From Candidatus Tayloriibacteriota bacterium (GTDB lineage: Bacteria > Patescibacteriota > Minisyncoccia > Phycocordibacterales > UBA6065): a DNA stretch of 35,032 nt. The DNA is taken from the NCBI GenBank assembly GCA_016215405.1, contig JACRJQ010000008.1, forward strand, positions 89,866 through 124,897. The letters run 5' to 3'. The notes under the pieces are model-generated. The model searched no databases and was not told where the DNA came from. It was given only the letters and a program-made list of their open reading frames with translations. A program made the translations under genes and the position numbers. The stretch's first letter is position 1. The number at the start of each line of letters is the position of its first letter. This document shows positions 7,041 to 15,752 of the stretch, piece after piece.

Positions 7041-8369
7041 CTATCTTCCCAGCTTCTGAGAAAGATACGATGTGAGGTCCTTAAGCTCGATCTTCTCTTG
7101 GGCGCCCGTATCGCGGTCGCGAACGGTGACCGGATTGCCATCTTTCTCTATCGTCTCGAAATCGACAGTGACGCAGAAAGGCGTCCCGATCTCGTCCTGG
7201 CGGCGATACCTCTTGCCTATCGATCCCGCCTCGTCGTATTCGACCGAGCCGAACTCCTGCCTGAGAACCTTGTAGAGCTCGCGGGCCTTAGAGGTAAGCG
7301 CTTCCTTGTTCTTGAGGAGCGGGAACACGGCGACTTTGACCGGAGCGACCGATGGCGAGAGCGCGAGATACACCCTCTTCTCTCCCCCGAGCTCGTCTTC
7401 GCGGTAGGCCGACGAGAGGACGGCGAGGACCGTGCGATCGACGCCGAACGAGGGCTCGATCACATGAGGAACGAAGCGGACCTTCGCTTCTTCGTCGAAA
7501 TACGAGAGGTCGACCCCGGAGACGCGCGTATGAGCCTTGAGGTCGAAATCGGTGCGGTACGCGAGGCCGTAGAGCTCCTTGCGACCCATCGGATAGTCGA
7601 ACTCGAAGTCGATCGTCCTCTTCGAATAATGAGCGAGGTCGCCCGGAGCGATCTCGTGCTCGTGGACGCTCTCCTTCGGAAGGCCGATGTCATCGGTAAA
7701 GGCGTGAATCTGCGACACGAAATGGTCGAACGTCCCCTCCCATTCTTTTGGATCTACGAAATACTCTATCTCCATCTGCTCGAATTCGCGGGTACGGAAT
7801 ATGAAATCTCGGGGCGATATCTCGTTTCGGAACGCCTTGCCTATCTGGGCCATGCCGAACGGGAGCTTGGGATGGAACGTATCGAGGATGTTCTTGAAGT
7901 TCACGAACATGCCCTGAGCGGTCTCGGGCCTCAGATAGGAGACGGAGGAGTCGTCCTCCATGGCGCCTACGTACGTCTTGAACATCATGTTGAACTGGCG
8001 CTCCGCTCCGAGCTTGCCTCCGCACTCGGGGCATTTCGCTTTATCCTCGAGGTGATCGGCGCGGAAGCGCCTTTTGCATTTATCGCATTCGACGAGGGGG
8101 TCTGAGAATCCTCCCACGTGTCCGGAGGCGACCCACGCGTTCTGATTCATGAGGATCGCCGCGTCCATGCCGTACATATCGTCGCGGCTAAGGACGAATC
8201 TCTTCCACCAGATATTCTTTATGTTGTTCTTCAAGGCGACGCCATGAGGGCCATAATCCCACGTGCCCGCGAGGCCGCCGTATATCTCCGAGCCCTGGAA
8301 TATGAAGCCTCGCCTCTTCGCGAGGGAGAGTATCGATTCCATCACCGCGTTCTCTTCTTTCTTTTTCAT
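7041..8369 (-). CDS. glyS: Glycyl-tRNA synthetase, homodimeric (alpha2) type
   Basis: 442 aa class II synthetase of the single-chain type found in eukaryotes, archaea and some bacteria, not the GlyQ/GlyS heterotetramer. Class II motifs: motif 1 around GVALKNNIKNIWWKRFV, motif 2 FRNEISPRDFIFRTREFEQMEIEYF, motif 3 EPSFGVDRTVLAVL. A zinc ribbon (CDKCKRRF...CPECGGK, about residues 96-120) is inserted early. The C-terminal anticodon-binding domain starts near residue 335 (APVKVAVFPLL). No Shine-Dalgarno is seen before the ATG. Confidence 0.96.
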   Translation of the reverse strand: MKKKEENAVMESILSLAKRRGFIFQGSEIYGGLAGTWDYGPHGVALKNNIKNIWWKRFVLSRDDMYGMDAAILMNQNAWVASGHVGGFSDPLVECDKCKRRFRADHLEDKAKCPECGGKLGAERQFNMMFKTYVGAMEDDSSVSYLRPETAQGMFVNFKNILDTFHPKLPFGMAQIGKAFRNEISPRDFIFRTREFEQMEIEYFVDPKEWEGTFDHFVSQIHAFTDDIGLPKESVHEHEIAPGDLAHYSKRTIDFEFDYPMGRKELYGLAYRTDFDLKAHTRVSGVDLSYFDEEAKVRFVPHVIEPSFGVDRTVLAVLSSAYREDELGGEKRVYLALSPSVAPVKVAVFPLLKNKEALTSKARELYKVLRQEFGSVEYDEAGSIGKRYRRQDEIGTPFCVTVDFETIEKDGNPVTVRDRDTGAQEKIELKDLTSYLSQKLGR

Positions 8370-8392
8370 AGTGATTTAAATGGGATGACCGC

Positions 8393-10312
8393 CTATTCCT
8401 GCACCGCCTCGTCTCCCGCCTTGTAGAAGAGGTCCGAGGACGTCCTCGTCGAGAGGGATTGGGCCGAATTCCTCAGGGTCGCTCCGGTGAAGGTATCGAG
8501 GCCGACGATCGAAGCCTGACTTACGATCTCCGGCGCCGAGCCTACCTGATTCGCAGAAGGCTTAAAGGATACCTGGAAGGCGACCTGCTTCGCGCCGGAG
8601 CCTACGGAGGCGTTCCGCGGCACGGACCCGACGTTCCATGTGACGATGCCTCCCGTGGGATTGTAGCTTATGTTCGCGTCGGCAGGGCTCGTGACTCCCG
8701 TCCATGAGACGTACGGAGGAAGGGCCGCCTCCACCCGTGCGCCCGTAATGCTATTCGAAGTGTTCGTGACTGTCCATACCACGGTATAGGTCGTCGGCTG
8801 GTCGACGCGAGGGGGCACGGGACCGCTATTCGATATAGGCCCCTGCGAGCGGAGGACGCGAGCCGAGAGCGAGAGGTTAGAGACGAGCTTTACGGAACGG
8901 CCCGACGCGGCGAGAACCTCCTGCGGAGCGCCGCTCTCGTCGACTCGGCCCCCCTGGGCGGACGCGGATACGGAGATGAGGGGGTTTATAGCCGATTCGC
9001 CAGGAATCGACGAGACGGAAGAGAACGAGAACGTCACGCGTCCGCTCTCGCCCGGAGCGAGGGAGTCGAGGCCCGCGGTCCTGCCCGCCTCCCAAACGAT
9101 CGCGTTAGAGAGCGAATCGTAATAGCCGCCGTTCTCGACGGAGACAGACCCCTTGTCGAGGACGTTTCCAGAAAGCTTCGCCTCGATGCGGGCGCCGCTT
9201 ATCCTCCCTTGGCTGTTGTTCTGCCAAAGGATGTCCGCGCGCACTACCTTGCCCGGCTCGGCGGCGAGGTCTGCCCTTTCGCCGTTGAGAGCGACGTCGA
9301 GGGCGAGGAACGGCCTCTCTATGGCGAAGGAATGGTCGCGGCTGATGATAGTCGTCGCTATCTCGCGTTCGTTAGACTGGCTCTGGATGCCGACATTCGC
9401 GCGCACCACCTTCTCTTCCCCGTCTTGGCCTTCGAGGGAATACCTTATTGCGAAGCTTTTCTTCGCTCCCGGCGCGAGGTCGCCGATGCGCCATATATTG
9501 TTGCCGTAAGACGGCTGCGGAGTCGCGGACACGACCGAAAACCCGAACGGATATTCGAGCGACAGGAGAAGGTCTTTGACGGGCGAAGGGGTGTTCGAAG
9601 ATACGGTGACCACCATGTCGGAAGACTGGCCGCCGAGGACCTTCGAGAGGGCGTCTATGGCGACGAGGACAGGAGAGGACGAGACCGCGACGCGATAGGA
9701 TTTTTCCTTGAAGAATATGGCGTTCGATCCCGCGGTGCGATATTCGGCGCTGAATTTTATCTCTCGTCCCGTTCCCTCGGGACCGAACATGATCGAGCGA
9801 AGAGTCTTTTGCGCGATCGAGTTAGAGCCGATATCGCCGAGGGGAAACCTCACCTTGCCGAGGTCCCTCTCGGGGTATTCGGGATCTTTCGTGCCCTCAG
9901 GGTATTCCGCGACGAGCTCGACGAGCTCGATCCCGGTCGTATTCCTGTTCACCACGGAAACATTGAGGGCCAGGACGTCGCCGCCCGCGACCGAGGAAGG
10001 GCCTTCTATGAGGATGTCCACGTTCTGGACCGAAACGAAATTCTTACCTCCGAAGAGCGTATATCCCCCTATCGCCGCGGCGACGAGGAAGAAACCGAAC
10101 GCGGCTACGAAAAGGTAGCTGTAAGCCTTCCGTATCTTCTTCATCGATCCCTTGACCTCTTCAGGTCGGGGCTCTTCCCCTTTCCACTCTTCGGGCACGC
10201 TCTCATCCCTGGCATGCAGGTCGTGCCGAGGCGATTCTGGAAACCGATCGTCCCGCGAATAGAGGCTCTTTTGAACTCGCTCGAGCGGGCTTTTCTTATC
10301 GGATTGGAACAT
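8393..10312 (-). CDS. Membrane-anchored protein with repeated Ig-like/DUF11-type domains
   Basis: 639 aa. The N-terminal ~60 residues are charged and cytoplasmic. One membrane span follows (about 66-88, YLFVAAFGFFLVAAAIGGYTLFG), and the rest is predicted extracellular. The ectodomain is a series of beta-sandwich repeats with recurring motifs such as LALNVSVVNRNT, IRYSLEGQDGEE, VTWTVTNTSNSITGARVEAALPPYVSW and IVTWNVGS. These resemble DUF11/CARDB domains used for adhesion or envelope contacts. It contains almost no cysteine. Host-cell or surface attachment is an inference. A perfect TATAAT lies 6 nt before the ATG. Confidence 0.75.
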   Translation of the reverse strand: MFQSDKKSPLERVQKSLYSRDDRFPESPRHDLHARDESVPEEWKGEEPRPEEVKGSMKKIRKAYSYLFVAAFGFFLVAAAIGGYTLFGGKNFVSVQNVDILIEGPSSVAGGDVLALNVSVVNRNTTGIELVELVAEYPEGTKDPEYPERDLGKVRFPLGDIGSNSIAQKTLRSIMFGPEGTGREIKFSAEYRTAGSNAIFFKEKSYRVAVSSSPVLVAIDALSKVLGGQSSDMVVTVSSNTPSPVKDLLLSLEYPFGFSVVSATPQPSYGNNIWRIGDLAPGAKKSFAIRYSLEGQDGEEKVVRANVGIQSQSNEREIATTIISRDHSFAIERPFLALDVALNGERADLAAEPGKVVRADILWQNNSQGRISGARIEAKLSGNVLDKGSVSVENGGYYDSLSNAIVWEAGRTAGLDSLAPGESGRVTFSFSSVSSIPGESAINPLISVSASAQGGRVDESGAPQEVLAASGRSVKLVSNLSLSARVLRSQGPISNSGPVPPRVDQPTTYTVVWTVTNTSNSITGARVEAALPPYVSWTGVTSPADANISYNPTGGIVTWNVGSVPRNASVGSGAKQVAFQVSFKPSANQVGSAPEIVSQASIVGLDTFTGATLRNSAQSLSTRTSSDLFYKAGDEAVQE

Positions 10313-10318
10313 GAGAGG

Positions 10319-10324
10319 ATTATA
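10319..10324 (-). promoter_or_regulatory. Extended -10 box TGC-TATAAT, 6 nt before the ATG
   Basis: Perfect minus-strand TATAAT with an upstream TG dinucleotide and a 6-nt gap to the start codon at 10312. The mRNA should start at the A of ATG. Confidence 0.65.
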
Positions 10325-10329
10325 GCATT

Positions 10330-10818
10330 TTATAGCTGCGTCTCTTTGAGAGCCTTGTTTATGGCCATGATCCTCTCCCTCTCGCTTTTGCCTTGGAGCG
10401 AGGACAGGTCGAGATAGCCGAGAGCGGAGAGGACGGCGGAGAGGGCGCCGAGCTCTTCCCCGTTCTCGCCAAGGAGGACGCCTAGAGACGAGAAGAGGCT
10501 GTCGTTACGCTCCTCTCCCTGGACGAGCCTCTTTACGAGCGAAAGCACTCGGGCGCGCGCCGCCTCTCCCCCCTTAGGAAGCTCCTCTCTCTGGGCGCCG
10601 GTGAGCCTCCAGAACTCTCTGCCTCTCACGAGAGAGAGGGTGACGAAGGAAAAATCGTCGAGATTATAGCGGAGCTTCGAATCGAGCTTGCGCACTCCCT
10701 GAGCCCTCGCCGTGACGAGGCCGAAGTCTTCCGTGTATATCGAATAGGATTTCGAAGCCTCGCCCGAAGGAGAGCTTGCAAGTATCCACCCTCTGGTCGT
10801 ATAGACGGCATATGACAT
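10330..10818 (-). CDS. recO: Short DNA repair protein RecO
   Basis: 162 aa. The N-terminal OB fold is clear (YTTRGWILASSPSGEASKSYSIYTEDFGLVTARAQGVRKLDSKLRYNL). RecO anneals ssDNA and, with RecR, loads RecA on SSB-coated DNA. The usual length is 220-250 aa. The C-terminal helical part is shortened and I see no zinc cysteines, so this is a reduced form, as often reported for small genomes. It lies 17 bp upstream of the large membrane protein gene in the direction of transcription and diverges from gmk. Confidence 0.85.
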   Translation of the reverse strand: MSYAVYTTRGWILASSPSGEASKSYSIYTEDFGLVTARAQGVRKLDSKLRYNLDDFSFVTLSLVRGREFWRLTGAQREELPKGGEAARARVLSLVKRLVQGEERNDSLFSSLGVLLGENGEELGALSAVLSALGYLDLSSLQGKSERERIMAINKALKETQL

Positions 10819-10824
10819 GGATAA

Positions 10825-10830
10825 ATTGTA
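10825..10830 (-). promoter_or_regulatory. -10 box TACAAT, 6 nt before the recO ATG
   Basis: Minus-strand TACAAT (5 of 6) with a 6-nt gap to the ATG at 10818. No good -35 is visible. Confidence 0.5.
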
Positions 10831-10943
10831 CCAAGAATATCGCTTGCTTCGGCCGAGGCTTTGGGGTAGAACGGTCCTAAAGGCCGGCTCTTTGCAATCG
10901 GCATCGACCGGAGGCTTTCGAAGGAAATCTACCCCATCCAGCT

Positions 10944-11546
10944 ATGAACCAACTCCTACTTCTCATGTCAGGACCCTCGGGAGCGGGCAAAGGCACCCTT
11001 TCTCCCCTCTTGTGCGCCGCGAGAGGCTTCCCGCTATCCGTATCGGCAACGACTCGGCCGCCAAGGCAAGGAGAGGTCGATGGCAAGCATTACCACTTCC
11101 TCTCGCCTAAGCGCTTCGAGGAGATCGTCGCGAGCCAGGGATTCTTGGAATGGGCAATAGTCCACGGCAAGCATTCCTATGGGACGCTCCGCGGCGAGAC
11201 CCTCGCTTCCCTACGAAAGCACGGAAAGCTCCTCGTCGAAGCTGACATCCAGGGGCACCGACAGATCCGACGCTCGAAAGAGCCCCAGATCGAGGTCGCT
11301 CTCAAGAGCGTCTTCATCGCTCCAGGGAGCATGGACGAGCTGCGCGAGCGCATCCTCAATCGGCAGCCGGATATGCCCGCAGACGAGCTCTCTCGGCGGC
11401 TCTCTTCGGCGGAAGCCGAGATGGCCGCGAGGTTCGAATACGACCACGTGGTCGTAAACCGCAAAGGAAGGCTCGACAAGGCCCTCTGCGAGCTCTGCAG
11501 CATAACCGACCTCTGGCTCTCGGGCTGCGCCGTATCCACGGCATGA
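10944..11546 (+). CDS. gmk: Guanylate kinase
   Basis: 200 aa. P-loop GPSGAGKGT (residues 10-18) and the GMP-binding segment SATTRPPRQGEVDGKHYHFL are intact, followed by FLEWAIVHGKHSYGT and the lid/LID-like LNRQPDMPADELSRRL. It phosphorylates GMP and dGMP to the diphosphates with ATP. Transcribed alone on plus, divergent from recO, and closed by a terminator 24 bp after the stop. An AAGGAAA lies about 18 nt before the ATG, too far to be a clear Shine-Dalgarno. Length and motifs are those of the family. Confidence 0.95.
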   Translation: MNQLLLLMSGPSGAGKGTLSPLLCAARGFPLSVSATTRPPRQGEVDGKHYHFLSPKRFEEIVASQGFLEWAIVHGKHSYGTLRGETLASLRKHGKLLVEADIQGHRQIRRSKEPQIEVALKSVFIAPGSMDELRERILNRQPDMPADELSRRLSSAEAEMAARFEYDHVVVNRKGRLDKALCELCSITDLWLSGCAVSTA

Positions 11547-11569
11547 GCCACACGATGGCTAAAAACGCG

Positions 11570-11600
11570 AAACGCCCCAGGTGCATCCTGCGGCGTTTTT
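11570..11600. terminator. Bidirectional terminator between convergent gmk and ileS
   Basis: AAACGCC-C-CAGG, loop TGCAT, CCTG-C-GGCGTTT, with a T-run on the plus side and an A-run on the other. Confidence 0.8.
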
Positions 11601-11610
11601 CTTTTATCGG

Positions 11611-14600
11611 CTATCTCTTGAATCCTATCCTGAACCTATATTCCTCTATGGCAAGCTCCTCTTTCTGAGGAAGGCTTCCGTGCTCGACCCCTGTGACGAG
11701 AGTCACGCGACGGATGTCTTGGATGAACCCTCGGACGAGCTCCTTGCCCTTCTCGTCGGAATCGAGGATAAGCGACACCTTGTCGCCTACAGTGAGGCCC
11801 TCAGACTTGCGAAGGTCTTGGATCGCGCGGATAAGGTCTCGAGCGACGCCTTCCCTCTTGAGCTCGGGCGTGACGATCGTGTCGAGCTCGACGCCCTTCG
11901 CGTCTGCTCCGGCGCCGGTTATGAGAAGCACCTCTTTGACGTTCGTCTCGTCTTTGAGGATCTCTCTTAGCTCGTCCCAATAGTCGGGCTCCGTGCCGTC
12001 GTGCTTTATGGTGAGTCGCGAGAGAGGCTGCCTCACCGGTATCTTGTTCGAAGAGCGCTGCATATGGGCCATAGAGGCGAACGACCTGGCGAGAGACATG
12101 GCGGCGAGAGCGCGCTCGTCGGGATTTCCCGCCTCGGGCCAGTCGCATAGATGGACGCTCTCAGGTCCGACTGCGGGCTTTACCTTCTGGTAGAGGTCTT
12201 CGGCATAGAAAGGAGCGAATGGCGCGATGAGCTTCGATATCGCGAGGAGGACGAAGCGGGTCGTGTCGAGGGCCGCCTTCTTGTCGAGGGCGTCGTCTGA
12301 CTTGAACCTGTCGCGCGAGCGCCTCAGGTACCATGTCGAGAAATCGTCCACGAACTCGCGGATCGCGCGGGTGGGCTCGAGGAGCTTGTAGCTGTCGAGC
12401 TTCGACGTCGAGAGGTTCACGAGCTCGAAGAGGCGGGCCAGTATCCACTTATCGAGCACGTTTCGGGAGTCGCCCTTAGGCGCGGCGCTCTCGCCTTTTT
12501 CCGCATATATCTCGTAGAACGTATAGACGTTCGAGAGCATATTGAAGAGCCTCTTTACGATCTCGTCTACGGTCTTCTCGTCGAAGTTCTTCGAATCGCC
12601 GGGCTGGTTCACCGAATACATCCAGAAGCGCAGGGCGTCCGCGCCGTATTTTTCGATCATGTCCCACGGGTTCACCACGTTGCCTACCGACTTCGACATC
12701 TTCTTGCCGTCCTTATCGAGGATATGGCCGAGGCATATGACGTTCTTGTACGCCTTGCCCTTACCGAGCAAGCCTCCGATGGCATGGAGCGTATAGAACC
12801 ATCCGCGCGTCTGGTCGATCGCTTCGGATATGAAATCAGCCGGATACGGAAGCTTCTTTTTGCCCCAGAATCCCTTGAACTTCTCGTCGAACGGGAAATG
12901 GTCCTGAGCGAACGGCATGGCTCCAGAATCGAACCAGACGTCCATCACCTCCTTTATGCGGCGAAGCTCTTTGCCCGAATCCGAGATAAGCACGATATCG
13001 TCGATGTACGGCTTGTGGAGATCGAGAGCGAACTCCTCGTCGTGCGGCAAAGGCACATAGTCGAAAGCGTGCATCTCGGCGGTCTTTTGGAAATGCCGGC
13101 GAGAATCGTGGAAGAGCCTGTTTATAGAAGGGTCCGCCTCGATGCCGTTATAGAGGGTATTGAGCACGGCGCCATGGCTCACGATGAGGACGTTCTTTCC
13201 TTCGTAGGCTCTCTCTATATGGGCAAGGGCTTCGAACGCGCGCTTCTTCACCTGAGCGGGGTTCTCGGCGCCAGAGAACTTGACTCCGCGACGGACGAGA
13301 GTCTCGGTCTCTTTCCAGAGCTTTCCCTCCCTCTCCTCTCCAACGTTATATTCTCGGAGGCGCTTGTCGTAGACGATCTCGTTCGAATCGATGCCGACCA
13401 TCTCGGCTATTATCCGCGCGGTCTCCTTGGTGCGCAGGAAGTCCGAGGCGACGATGACGTCGACCCCCCATTCGCGGAGCTCTTTGACGCGCTTCATGAC
13501 CTGTTCGCGCCCGTTCTTGGTGAGATGGTACTTGTCGAGCTCGCGGAAATTCGATATGCCCATCACGTTCGATTCCGACTCGCCGTGGCGCAAGAGCATA
13601 TAGCGGTTGCGCGCTTTCTTCGCGCGCTTCTTAAGGGTCGCGACCGAATCGACGACCATGGTCTCCGAGCCGTCCTCGCTCTGCCAGATAGGCAAAGGCG
13701 TGCCCCAGTACCTCTCGCGGGATATCGCCCAATCCTTTAGGTCGCGGAGCCATTCGCCGAATCGGCCGTCCTTTATGTGCGAAGGCTCCCAGTTTATCCC
13801 CTCGTTCTCCTTTATGAGGGAATCGCGGACCTCGGACATCCTTATATACCAGGAATCGCGCGCGAAATAGATGAGGGGCGTCTTGCACCTCCAGCAATGC
13901 GGATAGGTATGCTCGTGCTTCTCTTTCTTGAAAAGGAGGCCCTTGCGCGCGAGGTCTTTTACGATCTCGACCGCGGTCTCCTCGTCCTTCACGAACCTTC
14001 CCTCCAAGAACTCTGTGCCTTCTATGAAATGACCGGAGTCGTTCACGAGATGGCGCTTCGGAAGGCCCGCCTTCGTCCCGAGCGCGAAGTCGTCCGCTCC
14101 ATACATGGGCGCTATATGGACGATGCCAGTTCCGTCGGTCGTAGTCACGAAATCGGCCGCATAGACCTTAAACGCGTTACCGGCTTTCTTGGCTTCGCCT
14201 CTCGAGAGGCCGTCGCGAAGATACGTATAGAGCGGCTCGTAGGAAGATCCGACGAGCTCCTTCCCCTTTATCACCGAATCGAGGGAGTGCTCTTTGCCCG
14301 CGAACACCGTCGCGACCCTCTCTTGCGCGAGGATGTACGTCTTTCCCTCGCACGAGACTCGGGCATAGGCGATATCCTCTCCGACGGCGAGCGCCACATT
14401 CCCAGGAAGGGTCCACGGCGTCGTCGTCCACGCGAGAAAATATTCCTCCTTCTCGCCTATCGCCTTGAAAGCGACATAGACGGAAAGCTCCTTTATATCC
14501 GCATAGCCTTGGGCGAGCTCATGAGAAGAGAGCGCGGTCCCGCATCGAGGGCACCACGGCACCACGCGATAGTCTTTATAGAAGAGGCCCTTTTCGTGTA

Positions 14601-15102
14601 TCTTTCCCATTATCCACCAGAGCGACTCTATGTATGAGCTCTCATAGGTGACATACGGGCTCTCCTGGTCGACCCAATAGCCGATGCGGTCGGTGAATCT
14701 GCCCCACTCGTCCATATATTTCCAAACGCTCTCGCGGCACTCCTTGTTGAACTTGCCGACGCCGTACGCCTCGATCTCCTTTTTCGATTTAAAGCCGTGA
14801 GCTTTCTCTACCTCGAGCTCTACGGGAAGGCCGTGGGTGTCCCACCCTCCTTTCCTGCGCACGCGAAACCCCCGCATGGTCTTGTAGCGCGGGATGGCGT
14901 CTTTGAACGCGCGTGCCTCTACGTGATGTATGCCGGGACGGCCGTTCGCGGTCGGGGGCCCTTCGTAGAACACGAATTCTCCCTTCGGGGCGGGCTTTTC
15001 GAGGGTCTTTTTAAAGATATCTCTCTCTTTCCAGAACCCGAGGATCCTCTCTTCGGACTGGGCGAGCTTCGATTTCGGCTTGGTCTCTTGGGAATCTGCC
15101 AT
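11611..15102 (-). CDS. ileS: Isoleucyl-tRNA synthetase with an inserted histidine-phosphatase domain
   Basis: I start at ATG 15102 (1163 aa), because the track's TTG lies inside the predicted promoter. The class I core is complete: signature GIHH (57-60, in place of HxGH), KMSKS (801-805), CP1 editing domain with TTTPWTLPG and GIVHIAPMYGADD, and the C-terminal anticodon domain. Cys pairs CPRC and CWRC are also present. Between WGTPLPIW (466-473) and DLHKPYIDDI, roughly residues 498-686 form a phosphoglycerate-mutase-type domain. It has RHG (H506), SDFLRTKET (R557), a LREYNVGEEREG acid segment and VSHG (H643). All residues expected for catalysis are there, so the insert looks active. The 1163-aa length against about 1040 usual is explained by it. 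The GxHH swap places it with IleRS2-type enzymes. Confidence 0.95.
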   Translation of the reverse strand: MADSQETKPKSKLAQSEERILGFWKERDIFKKTLEKPAPKGEFVFYEGPPTANGRPGIHHVEARAFKDAIPRYKTMRGFRVRRKGGWDTHGLPVELEVEKAHGFKSKKEIEAYGVGKFNKECRESVWKYMDEWGRFTDRIGYWVDQESPYVTYESSYIESLWWIMGKIHEKGLFYKDYRVVPWCPRCGTALSSHELAQGYADIKELSVYVAFKAIGEKEEYFLAWTTTPWTLPGNVALAVGEDIAYARVSCEGKTYILAQERVATVFAGKEHSLDSVIKGKELVGSSYEPLYTYLRDGLSRGEAKKAGNAFKVYAADFVTTTDGTGIVHIAPMYGADDFALGTKAGLPKRHLVNDSGHFIEGTEFLEGRFVKDEETAVEIVKDLARKGLLFKKEKHEHTYPHCWRCKTPLIYFARDSWYIRMSEVRDSLIKENEGINWEPSHIKDGRFGEWLRDLKDWAISRERYWGTPLPIWQSEDGSETMVVDSVATLKKRAKKARNRYMLLRHGESESNVMGISNFRELDKYHLTKNGREQVMKRVKELREWGVDVIVASDFLRTKETARIIAEMVGIDSNEIVYDKRLREYNVGEEREGKLWKETETLVRRGVKFSGAENPAQVKKRAFEALAHIERAYEGKNVLIVSHGAVLNTLYNGIEADPSINRLFHDSRRHFQKTAEMHAFDYVPLPHDEEFALDLHKPYIDDIVLISDSGKELRRIKEVMDVWFDSGAMPFAQDHFPFDEKFKGFWGKKKLPYPADFISEAIDQTRGWFYTLHAIGGLLGKGKAYKNVICLGHILDKDGKKMSKSVGNVVNPWDMIEKYGADALRFWMYSVNQPGDSKNFDEKTVDEIVKRLFNMLSNVYTFYEIYAEKGESAAPKGDSRNVLDKWILARLFELVNLSTSKLDSYKLLEPTRAIREFVDDFSTWYLRRSRDRFKSDDALDKKAALDTTRFVLLAISKLIAPFAPFYAEDLYQKVKPAVGPESVHLCDWPEAGNPDERALAAMSLARSFASMAHMQRSSNKIPVRQPLSRLTIKHDGTEPDYWDELREILKDETNVKEVLLITGAGADAKGVELDTIVTPELKREGVARDLIRAIQDLRKSEGLTVGDKVSLILDSDEKGKELVRGFIQDIRRVTLVTGVEHGSLPQKEELAIEEYRFRIGFKR

Positions 15103-15113
15103 ATGTAAGGTGT

Positions 15114-15142
15114 AGAGTAGCAATTTTGGCCTCTTTTATCAA
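15114..15142 (-). promoter_or_regulatory. Promoter of ileS
   Basis: Minus strand: TTGATA (15137-15142), 17-bp spacer, TGC-TACTCT (15114-15119). The predicted start is about 5 nt before ATG 15102, which favours that ATG over the upstream TTG at 15123. Confidence 0.5.
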
Positions 15143-15148
15143 AACGAA

Positions 15149-15171
15149 GGGCCGCGCTCTGTGCGCGGCCC
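15149..15171 (-). terminator. Terminator after the hypothetical gene upstream of ileS
   Basis: GGGCCGCGC, loop TCTGT, GCGCGGCCC; in the minus direction it is followed by a T-rich stretch. It begins 5 nt after the stop of the 15176-15682 gene. Confidence 0.75.
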
Positions 15172-15175
15172 GGTC

Positions 15176-15682
15176 TTATTTCATGAAAAGGACGATGTCC
15201 CCGGCGGCGAGTATCCGCGGCGAATCCGGAAGGACCTGCGCCGTGAAGTGGTCTCTCTCCCACTCGAACGCGACCATGGTCGGATAGTCGTCTCCGAAGA
15301 AGAGCCCTGTGTTCATGCACACGAGCCTCCCTTTTCGCGCCTCCTGCGGGTAGCTTCCGACGAAAGCGACGCATTCGTCCCGGTTAGCGGGACGCGAATG
15401 GCCGAGAGGGCCTCGCAAAGGGTTGAGGAACCTGTGAACGGAGACCTCTTCCTTCGCGCGCTCTATGCAGAACGCGGCGAGAGTCGCGATCGGGAACTTC
15501 GACTCCCTCTCCGAGAACACCCTCGCTTCGCCGCTTATGTTGGCGAACTGAGCCCGAACCGAGAGGAGAGAAGAGGAATTGTAAGAAAGCATAAAGCGCT
15601 GAGGATTGAACCGTCCGGTCCTCCGCGCGACATACATCGCTTCGCCTACGCTTACGATACGTGAATTTGTCATAAAGAGCAT
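15176..15682 (-). CDS. Hypothetical protein (168 aa)
   Basis: The track ORF begins at 15808 inside argS, but its first 42 codons overlap argS and the argS terminator. I start at MLFMTNSR (15682), with ATG 15673 as an alternative. The choice is supported by a promoter on the minus strand, TTGACT, 16 bp, CAGAAT, 8 nt before this ATG. The protein is soluble with mixed alpha/beta character (SVGEAMYVARRTGRFNPQRFMLSY, FLNPLRGPLGHSRP, YPTMVAFEWERDHFTAQVLP). I recognise no family. It has its own promoter and terminator and is therefore probably a monocistronic real gene. Confidence 0.65.
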   Translation of the reverse strand: MLFMTNSRIVSVGEAMYVARRTGRFNPQRFMLSYNSSSLLSVRAQFANISGEARVFSERESKFPIATLAAFCIERAKEEVSVHRFLNPLRGPLGHSRPANRDECVAFVGSYPQEARKGRLVCMNTGLFFGDDYPTMVAFEWERDHFTAQVLPDSPRILAAGDIVLFMK

Positions 15683-15707
15683 CAGGGTTGATTCTGCCTT
15701 TTCGCCG

Positions 15708-15752
15708 GGGAAAGTCAAAGGCCCGCGCGAAGCGCGGGCCTTTGACTTTCCC
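15708..15752 (-). terminator. 21-bp perfect stem terminator of argS
   Basis: A 21-bp perfect inverted repeat with a GAA loop starts directly at the argS stop codon. Its outgoing minus-strand arm contains TTTGACTTTCCC, which also holds the -35 of the next gene. Confidence 0.85.

Noticed and set aside
6812-7141. 109-aa minus-strand ORF overlapping the end of glyS
   Set aside because: It overlaps about 100 bp of glyS in another frame and crosses several stable hairpins. Kept only as part of the structured-region finding.
15103-15123. TTG start of ileS at 15123 preceded by AGAGG
   Set aside because: It lies within the predicted promoter spacer, upstream of the expected transcription start. ATG 15102 is preferred, but the AGAGG keeps this an open alternative.
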